Source: JAAFHS01 sp031396505 (lineage in GTDB: Bacteria; Pseudomonadota; Alphaproteobacteria; Rhodobacterales; Rhodobacteraceae). From it: 8,161 bases of DNA. The stretch's first letter is position 1, and every line of letters starts with the position of its first letter. The stretch covers positions 1 through 8,161 of the forward strand of contig JANNKX010000036.1 in the NCBI GenBank assembly GCA_031396505.1, read 5' to 3'. Under the pieces are notes generated by a model that made no database searches, was not told the DNA's origin, and worked only from the letters and a program-made list of their open reading frames with translations. Both the position numbers and the translations under genes were made by a program. Positions 1 through 5,465 of the stretch are shown piece after piece.

Positions 1-1
1 A

Positions 2-1336
2 ATGCAGGTCACCCAGACCCTGAACGAAGGCCTGAAGCGCGGCTATCAGATCACCGTGCCCTCGGCGCACCTGGATGCAAAAGTCACGGAAAAGCTGCTG
101 GAAGCGCAGCCCGAAGTGGAGCTGAAGGGTTTTCGCAAGGGCAAAGTGCCGTTGCCGATGCTGCGCAAGCAATTCGGCCAGCGCATGATGGGCGAGGCGA
201 TGCAGACGGCCATTGATGACGCAATGAAGGACCACTTTGACAAAACCGGCGACCGGCCCGCGTTGCAGCCCGAAGTGACGATGGTGGGCGGCGAGACGTG
301 GAAAGAGGGGCAGGACGTCGTGGTCGAGATGACCTATGAAGCCCTGCCGCCGATTCCGGATGTCGATGCGTCCAAGATCAAGCTGGACCGCCTGGTGGTC
401 AAAGCAGACGATACATCGGTGGACGAGGCACTGGCCAATCTGGCGGGCAGTGCTCAGTCATTCGAGGACCGCAAGAAGGGTGCCAAGGCCAAGGACGGCG
501 ATCAGATCGTGATCGACTTCAAAGGTTCGGTCGACGGCGAGTTGTTCGAGGGCGGCACGGCTGATGACTATCCTCTGGTTCTGGGATCGAACTCGTTCAT
601 TCCGGGATTTGAAGGTCAGCTGGTGGGTGCCAAGGCGGGTGATGAGGTTACGGTGAACGTGTCGTTCCCGGAAAGCTATGGTGCGGCGCATCTGGCGGGC
701 AAGGCTGCGGTGTTTGCCTGCACGGTGAAAGCGGTCAAGGAACCGAAACCTTCGGAAATCAACGACGAGCTGGCCAAGAAATTCGGGGCGGAGGATCTGG
801 CCGGGCTGAAGGCACAGATCGCTGAACGGCTTGAGGCAGAGTACAAGGGGGCCAGCCGCGCGGTGATGAAGCGGTCGTTGCTGGACCAGTTGGACGAGAT
901 GGTGAAATTCGATCTGCCGCAAAAGCTGGTGGATGCCGAGGCGAGCCAGATCGCGCATCAGTTGTACCATGAAGAGCATCCCGACGACCACGGCCATAAC
1001 CATGGCGAGATCGAAACCACGGACGAGCATAAAGCGCTGGCCGTGCGGCGCGTGCGTCTGGGGCTGGTGCTGGCCGAAATCGGGCGCAAGGCCGAAATCA
1101 CGGTGACGGACGCCGAGATGACGCAAGCGGTGCTGGGGGCGGCGCGGCAATATCCGGGGCAAGAGCGGCAGTTCTTTGAATTCGTCCAGAAGAACCCGCA
1201 GATGCAGCAGCAACTGCGCGCACCGCTGTTCGAAGACAAGGTCGTTGATTTCATCGTGGCGGGGGCCAAGATGAAAGACAAGGACGTGACCAAGGAAGCA
1301 TTGCAGAAGGCCGTCGAAAAGCTGGACGAGCTTTAG
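2..1336 (+). CDS. tig: Trigger factor, ribosome-associated chaperone and peptidyl-prolyl isomerase
   Basis: Trigger factor binds the ribosome near the exit tunnel, shields nascent chains in the cytoplasm and can isomerise prolyl bonds. The 444-residue protein has the three expected parts. The N-terminal ribosome-binding domain carries GFRKGKVP at residues 43-50, matching the family's GFRxGxxP ribosome-docking signature. An FKBP-like domain spans about 163-247 (KDGDQIVIDFKG, then the SFIPGFEGQLVG stretch). A helical, charged C-terminal substrate-binding region runs from about 250 to the end. Length is close to the usual 430-450. The ATG is at the window edge, so no ribosome binding site is visible, but starting with MQVTQTLNEGLKRGY agrees with alphaproteobacterial relatives. 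A histidine-rich stretch lies at residues 323-334, inside the C-terminal domain. The gene ends just before an intrinsic terminator, so it is the last gene of its transcript. Confidence 0.97.
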   Translation: MQVTQTLNEGLKRGYQITVPSAHLDAKVTEKLLEAQPEVELKGFRKGKVPLPMLRKQFGQRMMGEAMQTAIDDAMKDHFDKTGDRPALQPEVTMVGGETWKEGQDVVVEMTYEALPPIPDVDASKIKLDRLVVKADDTSVDEALANLAGSAQSFEDRKKGAKAKDGDQIVIDFKGSVDGELFEGGTADDYPLVLGSNSFIPGFEGQLVGAKAGDEVTVNVSFPESYGAAHLAGKAAVFACTVKAVKEPKPSEINDELAKKFGAEDLAGLKAQIAERLEAEYKGASRAVMKRSLLDQLDEMVKFDLPQKLVDAEASQIAHQLYHEEHPDDHGHNHGEIETTDEHKALAVRRVRLGLVLAEIGRKAEITVTDAEMTQAVLGAARQYPGQERQFFEFVQKNPQMQQQLRAPLFEDKVVDFIVAGAKMKDKDVTKEALQKAVEKLDEL

Positions 1337-1360
1337 GGTCGATTTTTCTCCGAAAAATGC

Positions 1361-1389
1361 GGGTCGCACCGATGGGTGCGGCCCTTTTT
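1361..1389 (+). terminator. Intrinsic terminator of tig
   Basis: GGGTCGCACC (1361-1370) pairs with GGTGCGGCCC (1375-1384) as a 10-bp stem with one G-U pair and a GATG loop. Five T residues follow at once. It starts 24 bases after the tig stop codon. A weaker AT-rich hairpin (ATTTTTC 1342-1348 with GAAAAAT 1352-1358) lies directly before it. Confidence 0.93.
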
Positions 1390-1395
1390 CTATGG

Positions 1396-1415
1396 AAATT
1401 GACGGCTGTCAATTT
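1396..1415. repeat. 8-bp inverted repeat, hairpin-forming
   Basis: AAATTGAC (1396-1403) and GTCAATTT (1408-1415) are perfect reverse complements around a GGCT loop. The repeat lies immediately after the tig terminator. It may be a second, weak terminator-like hairpin or an operator. A DnaA-box-like 9-mer starts inside its right arm. Confidence 0.6.
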
Positions 1416-1421
1416 TCCACA
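1413..1421 (+). promoter_or_regulatory. DnaA-box-like 9-mer
   Basis: TTTTCCACA fits the relaxed bacterial DnaA-box consensus TTWTNCACA. A degenerate copy, TTATCTATA, follows at once (1422-1430) with two mismatches. Only one good box is present, so this is not evidence of an origin. It could be a DnaA-responsive promoter element or chance. Confidence 0.3.
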
Positions 1422-1443
1422 TTATCTATAAGTATCAGTATGA

Positions 1444-1460
1444 TAGCTTTTTCAAAGCTA
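1444..1460. repeat. 7-bp inverted repeat
   Basis: TAGCTTT (1444-1450) pairs perfectly with AAAGCTA (1454-1460) around a TTC loop. It abuts a smaller repeat, TATCA/TGATA (1433-1437 and 1441-1445). It lies just left of the CtrA-type site, in the most AT-rich part of the gap. Its function is unknown; a protein-binding operator is possible. Confidence 0.5.
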
Positions 1461-1466
1461 ACTCTT

Positions 1467-1482
1467 TTAACACGTTGTTAAC
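1467..1482 (+). promoter_or_regulatory. Putative CtrA binding site (TTAA-N7-TTAAC)
   Basis: TTAA at 1467-1470, seven bases, then TTAAC at 1478-1482 exactly match the full CtrA consensus known from Caulobacter and used across Alphaproteobacteria. In Rhodobacterales CtrA controls motility, gene transfer agents and related functions. The same bases also form a 15-bp palindrome, TTAACA-CGT-TGTTAA, so another dimeric regulator could be the true ligand. The nearest downstream gene on the + strand starts at 1816, about 330 bases away, so the target promoter is not obvious. Confidence 0.5.
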
Positions 1483-1805
1483 ACTTTTGAAACACTGTGT
1501 GATCGCAGGCGACACCATCATGGCAGGCTGCCTTGGATGCGGGTGAATCTGGCCGAGCCGCTGCGCGCGGAATGTCGCCGATGATTTGGCGCGCTATCGG
1601 AGGGTGCATGCCGGACGCTGTGGCACAGGGATATTCGGCTTGGCGCAAAAACGGGTGTCGGACCAGGGTTTAGGCGGCGACATGCAAATTTTTCATGCGC
1701 CAAGACATATTGATCGCCACCATTTTCAAAGATCCAGGTTGCCGCGGTTTACGGGCGGGGCACGCGGGAAATCACCTGAATATATATCGTCGGGCCACGG
1801 CCCAT

Positions 1806-1812
1806 GGGAGGG
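1806..1812 (+). promoter_or_regulatory. Ribosome binding site that decides the 1816 start
   Basis: GGGAGGG lies four bases before the ATG at 1816. The in-frame ATG at 1804 has no such site upstream, and using it would put this purine run inside the coding sequence. The downstream start is therefore preferred. Confidence 0.65.
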
Positions 1813-1815
1813 ATA

Positions 1816-2268
1816 ATGCGTGAGATTGCACAACGGTTGCCCGACGCATTTGACAATCCGAATGCAGGCGGACATGCAAAGGGCGATATTTTCCGGGTCT
1901 TGAACAATATCGCGATCAACGATGCAAAAATGTGCGAATTCAGCACCTTTAAGGAAGCGCTGCGCCACCATCTGAATGATGCTGTCCATGCACTGGGGCG
2001 GCGGCCAGAAGGGTATTATGTTGCGATCGTCATCATAACGAGGGATATCAGCGCAGGGTCGTTGACGTTTATCCAGTTTGTCCGCGCGTCGTCTGGCAAT
2101 GCAGCCCCGATCAGGTCATTCGATATCAACTTCTGGACCCGTTATCACATGCCGGGGCACCGGCAGCATTTGTTTGTGGTTCACAACGTGGAGGGCGTCT
2201 GCCCTGTTGTCCTGCCGGAGGGGTCGCTGAACCTTGAAGAGGCGCGGGCGACTTTGCACAAGATGTGA
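1816..2268 (+). CDS. Hypothetical protein, 150 residues, family not recognised
   Basis: I do not recognise this protein. It reads MREIAQRLPDAF at the start and ends with a short acidic helix-like segment, EEARATLHKM. It has no signal peptide or membrane segment. Hydrophobic, strand-like stretches are seen at about 67-75 (YYVAIVIIT), 83-90 (LTFIQFVR) and 118-124, suggesting a small alpha/beta cytoplasmic protein. Histidines are scattered (H51, H52, H111, H115, H118, H123) but form no motif I can name. Coding is supported by a good ribosome binding site (GGGAGGG, four-base spacing), one long uninterrupted frame, and a stop six bases from the convergent neighbour with no overlap. It stands alone behind a long regulatory gap with a CtrA-type site, so it may be separately regulated. 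It could be lineage-specific or acquired. Confidence 0.72.
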   Translation: MREIAQRLPDAFDNPNAGGHAKGDIFRVLNNIAINDAKMCEFSTFKEALRHHLNDAVHALGRRPEGYYVAIVIITRDISAGSLTFIQFVRASSGNAAPIRSFDINFWTRYHMPGHRQHLFVVHNVEGVCPVVLPEGSLNLEEARATLHKM

Positions 2269-2274
2269 CGCTGT

Positions 2275-3243
2275 TTATGGCGAGGTGCCCGCCGGGCGGG
2301 TGGCTGTGTGTGGCGGCGAACTGGCCGTCTCCAGCCGTTCGCGGTGCAGCACGTAGAGCCCCGCACCGATGATGATGGCGATGCCCATCCAGCCCAGCGT
2401 ATCGGGCAGGTCATTCCAGAACAGCCAGCCCCAGAGCACGCCCCAGAACATGAAGGTGAATTCAAAGGGGGCAACGGTTGAGGATTGCGCGACGCGGTAG
2501 GCTTGGGTCAGCAGGGTCAGCCCGACGGCTGCAATCACGCCGCACAGGCACATCAGGCCCGCATCAAACACCGAAGGCCAGACCCAGCCACGGGTGAGAA
2601 AGGCAAGGCTGGGATGGCCCAACCCTTCGCGGGTGCCGGGGCCGTACCAGACGGAGAGCGCGGTTGCGCAGAGCAGAAAGGCAATGTTGCCCCAGAAGGC
2701 CATGGCGCCTGCGGTTTCAGTCCGGCCCATGGTGCGCGCAAGGATCATCGACAGCGCATAGGCAAAGCCGCAGAACACGGGCAGAAGTGCGGCCCAGTCG
2801 AAAAGGTCGCTGCCCGGCCGTACCATCAGGATGACGCCCGCAAATCCGGTTGCGACGGCCAGCCAGCGTTGCAGCGACACCTGTTCGCGCAACAGGACGA
2901 CCGACAGGATGGTAATGATCAGCGGGGCGGTGAAATACAGGGCCACGGTGGTGGAGATCGGCAGGGCCGCGAGTGCCAGATAATAGGCGGTGTAGGCCAG
3001 AAAGTTCAAAAGCCCGCGCCCCAGCATGGCAGGCCAGCCGCGGCTGACCAGGCCACGCAATCCGCCGTCGAACCACGCGACGATCATCAGCAGGATCGGC
3101 ACAGCCGTCAGGCTGCGCAGGACCATCGCCTGATGCAGGGGATAGGTGCCCGACAGCAATTTCAGAATAAGGTCCTGCACCGAGAATACGGCAATCCCAA
3201 TGGTCAGGCACAGGATACCGAAAAGGCTGGATTGCGCGGGCAT
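2275..3243 (-). CDS. DMT superfamily transporter with two EamA domains
   Basis: An inner-membrane permease of the drug/metabolite transporter superfamily, probably exporting a small metabolite; the substrate cannot be told from sequence. The 322 residues contain about ten hydrophobic helices arranged as two EamA repeats, roughly 6-142 and 151-301. The first repeat ends with the typical LREQVSLQRWLAVATGFAGVILM segment region (118-140). The second has QAYRVAQSSTVAPFEF (247-262), the usual loop before its last two helices. A hydrophilic tail rich in Pro, Thr and Ser follows residue 301. Length is slightly above the family norm of about 290-300 because of this tail. The ATG at 3243 directly precedes the first helix, though its ribosome binding site is weak. 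It converges on the 1816 gene with a six-base gap and no terminator that I can see between them. Confidence 0.9.
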   Translation of the reverse strand: MPAQSSLFGILCLTIGIAVFSVQDLILKLLSGTYPLHQAMVLRSLTAVPILLMIVAWFDGGLRGLVSRGWPAMLGRGLLNFLAYTAYYLALAALPISTTVALYFTAPLIITILSVVLLREQVSLQRWLAVATGFAGVILMVRPGSDLFDWAALLPVFCGFAYALSMILARTMGRTETAGAMAFWGNIAFLLCATALSVWYGPGTREGLGHPSLAFLTRGWVWPSVFDAGLMCLCGVIAAVGLTLLTQAYRVAQSSTVAPFEFTFMFWGVLWGWLFWNDLPDTLGWMGIAIIIGAGLYVLHRERLETASSPPHTATRPAGTSP

Positions 3244-3474
3244 CAGATTTACAGGCTAATCCGCTGCATGGGCGCGGCTTGTGCAATTGCGACCGGGGAT
3301 GTCGCGTTCAGCTTCTTAAAACGGAAGTGGGGTTGATTTCAGTCATGCTGGGATTGGGCGGCGTCACCGCGCGACCGGATTCGCCTTTCCCGAAATTGGG
3401 GGTGGCAGAAAGTGATTGCGATGACGGCGGGCGCGAAACGAAACCCGGTTTGATGCGGCGTGGTTTTATCCGGT
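3244..3474. other. Intergenic region upstream of the EamA gene
   Basis: No convincing gene is seen. The open frames here (for example + strand 3279-3485) lack ribosome binding sites and family resemblance. The region should hold the promoter of the leftward EamA gene, but I could not pick out a convincing -35/-10 pair. A GATTC (GANTC) motif occurs near 3378. Confidence 0.45.
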
Positions 3475-3825
3475 TCAGTGCGTAGGTTCGACCTGAATGA
3501 ACAGCGGCTTGATGCCGCTTGCCAAATCACCGCTTGCAGCATCTATCCGGTCCCAATCGGTCGCAATGCGATTTGCCAGACCTTGCACGCCACCTTGGCG
3601 TTTGCATTGATCTTGCATGACACAGGGCGCATCAGTGGTCGCATTGCGGGCTTGCAGTCGTTCCATGTTGCTGCGTGTGTCTTCTGCGCTGATCATTTCG
3701 GTCGGAGCCATGCCCGTCGTCACCGCCAGCAAATGCCGAAGTTCAGCAATTTCTGGGTTCGGTGAGGTTGCAATGAACCTCACCAGAATGAAGAATGCGA
3801 TGGAACAGGTTATTCTGACAAGCAT
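3475..3825 (-). CDS. Hypothetical protein with an N-terminal membrane anchor or signal peptide
   Basis: A 116-residue product that I do not recognise. It begins MLVRITCSIAFFILVRFIA, a short positively charged start and a hydrophobic stretch typical of an uncleaved signal anchor or signal peptide. The rest would then be periplasmic and is hydrophilic. It has two cysteines five residues apart (DAPCVMQDQC), which could form a disulfide. The frame is open further upstream to 4014, but that extension would cross the rplI terminator and overlap the end of rplI. The ATG at 3825, preceded by GGTGGA seven bases upstream, is the better start. Codon use looks reasonable for the genome, with mild third-position GC. 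The gene follows the rplI terminator, so it would need its own promoter, which I could not identify. It may be lineage-specific or not expressed. Confidence 0.5.
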   Translation of the reverse strand: MLVRITCSIAFFILVRFIATSPNPEIAELRHLLAVTTGMAPTEMISAEDTRSNMERLQARNATTDAPCVMQDQCKRQGGVQGLANRIATDWDRIDAASGDLASGIKPLFIQVEPTH

Positions 3826-3892
3826 GGCGCAATCCACCGCACGGTTAAGTTGAAACACTCGCTGAGCAGTTGGGCGAAGATATGGCGGGCAT

Positions 3893-3925
3893 AAAAAAAC
3901 CGCGCGCAGTTGCCTGAGCGCGGTT
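3893..3925 (-). terminator. Intrinsic terminator of the rpsF-rpsR-rplI operon
   Basis: AACCGCGC (3898-3905) and GCGCGGTT (3918-3925) form a perfect 8-bp stem with a 12-base loop. Seven A residues on the + strand (3893-3899) become the T-tract on the - strand. It lies 21 bases past the rplI stop codon. Confidence 0.92.
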
Positions 3926-3946
3926 CTTCTTGGTTTGTTGCTGCGA

Positions 3947-4531
3947 TCAGTCGCGACCGAGGTCCGCGCCGTCTTGTGCCGCGCCCATTTCATCAAACAG
4001 GTTGGCGATTTCAAACTCGGCCTCGGCCTCGGCTTCGGCGGCGAGTTCCTGGATCGATTTGCCGGAGGCTTGCAGTGCGGCCTCTTCGACCGAACGCGCG
4101 ACGTTCAGCGTGACCTTGACCGCAACTTCGGGGTGCAGGGCAACGGTGATCGTGTGCATGCCAAGATCCTTGATCGGACGATCAAGGATGACTTGACCAC
4201 GGTCAACGGTAAAGCCTGCCGCGGTCGCCACTTCTGCGGCGTCACGGGTGGTGACGGAACCATAAAGCGCGCCGGCGTCGGATGCAGAGCGGATGATGAT
4301 AAAGGTCTGACCATCCAGTTTGGTACCGGCGGCTTCGGCCTCGGTCTTGGTTTCCAGGTTGACCATTTCCAACTGGGCTTTCTTGGCCTCGAAGGATTTG
4401 ATGTTGCTGTCGTTGGCGCGCAATGCCTTGCCTTGTGGCAGCAGGTAGTTGCGTCCGTAGCCGTCCTTGACGTTGACGACATCGCCCATCTGGCCAAGCT
4501 TGGCCACGCGCTGAAGAAGGATTACTTGCAT
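3947..4531 (-). CDS. rplI: Large-subunit ribosomal protein bL9, with extended acidic C-terminus
   Basis: bL9 binds 23S rRNA and protrudes from the large subunit near the L1 stalk. The N-terminal domain begins MQVILLQRVAKLGQMGDVV and contains the family signature at about residues 13-40, including GYGRNYLLPQGKA (24-36). A connecting helix follows (about 41-75), then the C-terminal domain with GALYGSVTTRD (87-97). At 194 residues it is about 45 longer than the usual 149. The extra part, from about residue 150, is rich in Ala and Glu (LAAEAEAEAEFE) and ends NLFDEMGAAQDGADLGRD. It is the last gene of the operon, ten bases after rpsR. Its Shine-Dalgarno GAGGA overlaps the rpsR stop codon (4539-4543), which suggests coupled translation. 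A strong terminator follows. Confidence 0.97.
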   Translation of the reverse strand: MQVILLQRVAKLGQMGDVVNVKDGYGRNYLLPQGKALRANDSNIKSFEAKKAQLEMVNLETKTEAEAAGTKLDGQTFIIIRSASDAGALYGSVTTRDAAEVATAAGFTVDRGQVILDRPIKDLGMHTITVALHPEVAVKVTLNVARSVEEAALQASGKSIQELAAEAEAEAEFEIANLFDEMGAAQDGADLGRD

Positions 4532-4541
4532 CGGTTTTTCC

Positions 4542-4769
4542 TCACTTCACAGCATAGGGCAGCAGGGCAAGAAAGCGGGCGCGTTTGATCGCGCGCGCCA
4601 GCTCGCGCTGCTTGATGGCCGAGACGGCGGTGATCCGCGACGGGACGATCTTGCCACGCTCGGAGATATAGCGCTGCAGGGTGCGGGTGTCTTTGTAGTC
4701 GATCGCCGGTGCATTGTCGCCCGAGAAGGGGCAGACCTTGCGGCGGCGGAAAAATGGTTTCGTAGCCAT
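4542..4769 (-). CDS. rpsR: Small-subunit ribosomal protein bS18
   Basis: bS18 is a small basic protein of the 30S platform that binds 16S rRNA as a heterodimer with bS6. The 75 residues match the family in length and sequence: a basic N-terminus (RRRK, 8-11), then VCPFSG (12-17), IDYKDTRTLQRYISERGKI (23-41) and the helical core ending RARFLALLPY. It has a single cysteine (C13), so no zinc knuckle. A GAAAGG ribosome binding site lies about ten bases before the ATG. The gene is 29 bases downstream of rpsF and 10 upstream of rplI, giving the conserved bS6-bS18-bL9 order, so bS6 and bS18 are made together. Confidence 0.98.
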   Translation of the reverse strand: MATKPFFRRRKVCPFSGDNAPAIDYKDTRTLQRYISERGKIVPSRITAVSAIKQRELARAIKRARFLALLPYAVK

Positions 4770-4798
4770 GGTTTATTTGCCTTTCTTCAAGCTGATGA

Positions 4799-5260
4799 TC
4801 AACGACGGTCGCCGCCAAAGGACGGACGATCACCCCGGTCGCCCCGATCCGGACGGTCGCCAAAGCTGCGTTCACGACGTTCGCCGCCGCCAAAGCCGCC
4901 ACCGTCACGGTCGCCACGGTCACCGCGTTCGCGGTCATCACGCTTTTGCATCTGCACGGAGGGGCCGTCAGCATGGGTATCGACCTTGATGGTCAGAATC
5001 CGCATGACATCGTCATGCAGGCGCATCAGGCGTTCCATTTCCAGAACGGCTGCGGCGGGCGCATCCGTTTTCAGAAAGGCGTAGTGGCCCTTGCGGTTCT
5101 TGTTGATCTTGTAGGCCATCGTCTTGACGCCCCAATATTCAAACTCGACAACTTTACCGCCGTTGTCGGCCAGAACTGTGGAGAAGTGTTCGATAAGGCC
5201 CTCGGCCTGCGCGTTGGACAAGTCCTGACGCGAAATGAAGACATGCTCATACAGCGGCAT
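4799..5260 (-). CDS. rpsF: Small-subunit ribosomal protein bS6, with Arg-Gly-Asp-rich tail
   Basis: bS6 pairs with bS18 on the 30S platform. Residues 1-95 form the ferredoxin-like bS6 domain: MPLYEHVFISRQDLS, VEFEYWGVKTMAYKINKNRKG (about 38-58) and MERLMRLHDDVMRILTIKV (75-93). Residues 107-153 are a low-complexity tail of Arg, Gly and Asp with tandem RGD units (RERGDRGDRD near 110-119; DRGDRGDRP near 138-146) and a glycine run (GGGFGGG). The underlying DNA repeats short ggtcgcc-like units. The tail makes the protein longer than E. coli bS6 before modification. A purine-rich AAGGA precedes the ATG at 5260 on the - strand. It is the first gene of rpsF-rpsR-rplI. A hairpin 33 bases upstream may be the S6:S18 autoregulatory site. 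Confidence 0.97.
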   Translation of the reverse strand: MPLYEHVFISRQDLSNAQAEGLIEHFSTVLADNGGKVVEFEYWGVKTMAYKINKNRKGHYAFLKTDAPAAAVLEMERLMRLHDDVMRILTIKVDTHADGPSVQMQKRDDRERGDRGDRDGGGFGGGERRERSFGDRPDRGDRGDRPSFGGDRR

Positions 5261-5292
5261 GCAGCGATCCTTTTATCAAGGCGCATTTCATA

Positions 5293-5323
5293 GGGCAGAC
5301 GGATAACCCGCCGCAGCCTGCCC
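5293..5323 (-). promoter_or_regulatory. Candidate S6:S18 autoregulatory leader hairpin
   Basis: On the - strand GGGCAG (5323-5318) pairs perfectly with CTGCCC (5298-5293). The enclosed bases can form a small inner GCGG/CCGT-type helix, and a CCG triplet lies on the 3' side just before the closing stem. A CCG in a bulge beside a hairpin in the rpsF leader is the known hallmark of the RNA motif bound by the bS6:bS18 complex to repress its own operon. Position, 33 bases before the rpsF start, also fits. I have not checked a covariance model. Confidence 0.45.
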
Positions 5324-5369
5324 ACGAGAGAGTGCGCCGGTTCAGGGTATGAACGGCGGGATGGGTTCC

Positions 5370-5396
5370 TTTACAGACGGGGGGCGGGGGATGCAA
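5370..5396 (-). promoter_or_regulatory. Candidate rpsF operon promoter
   Basis: On the - strand TTGCAT (5396-5391) and TGTAAA (5375-5370) resemble -35 and -10 boxes. They are separated by a short, very C-rich 15-base spacer. They would give a leader of roughly 100 bases that includes the hairpin at 5293-5323. The spacing is below the ideal 17, so this is tentative. Confidence 0.3.
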
Positions 5397-5448
5397 GCGG
5401 GTTCGGGGCAACCGCAGAAGGGATGCGCGATCACGACTTGTTCAGTGG

Positions 5449-5465
5449 CGAACAGGTTCTGTTCG
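5449..5465. promoter_or_regulatory. Palindromic operator candidate between rpsF and the YceI gene
   Basis: CGAACAG (5449-5455) and CTGTTCG (5459-5465) are perfect 7-bp inverted repeats around GTT. A further TTGTTC copy lies at 5439-5444. TATTTT at 5475-5480, preceded by TG one base upstream (extended -10 form), lies ten bases downstream and could be the YceI gene's -10 box. This places the palindrome in a typical operator position. The regulator is not identified. Confidence 0.42.

Larger units (their letters stand above)
1337..1815. other. Long intergenic stretch: AT-rich repeat patch followed by apparently non-coding DNA
   Basis: Apart from the tig terminator, I see no convincing gene in these 479 bases. 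The part at 1391-1500 is AT-rich for this genome (75 of 110 bases are A or T by my count). It carries inverted repeats at 1396-1415, 1433-1445, 1444-1460 and 1467-1481. The part at 1500-1815 returns to normal composition. Open frames there are short, lack ribosome binding sites and resemble no family I know. A GANTC (CcrM-type methylation) motif occurs at 1545-1549. This stretch probably holds the promoter region of the 1816 gene, and it could hide a small RNA or a decayed gene. Confidence 0.6.

Noticed and set aside
458..1369. Long - strand open frame across tig
   Set aside because: It is the antisense shadow of an unmistakable trigger factor gene, and its product is rich in Arg, His and Leu as expected of a shadow.
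1391..1500. Replication origin
   Set aside because: Only one DnaA-like box is acceptable, and no dnaA, parAB, hemE, repABC or similar neighbour is present.
1503..1816. Short + strand frames (1572-1673, 1586-1816) as genes
   Set aside because: They have no ribosome binding site, no recognisable family and skewed Arg/Gly-rich composition; the second overlaps the better-supported gene at 1816.
2287..2300. GC hairpin as terminator between the convergent genes
   Set aside because: It lies inside the last codons of the transporter gene and has no T-tract on either strand.
2485..3336. + strand open frame of 283 residues across the transporter gene
   Set aside because: It is Gln/Gly/Arg/His-rich shadow sequence opposite a clear ten-helix EamA protein.
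3826..4014. Upstream extension of the 116-residue hypothetical protein
   Set aside because: It would run through the rplI terminator and overlap the rplI coding end; the Met before the hydrophobic segment is a better start.
5440..5464. LexA (SOS) box
   Set aside because: The alphaproteobacterial box is a direct repeat GTTC-N7-GTTC. The GTTC copies here have the wrong spacing, and GAAC-N7-GTTC is inverted instead.
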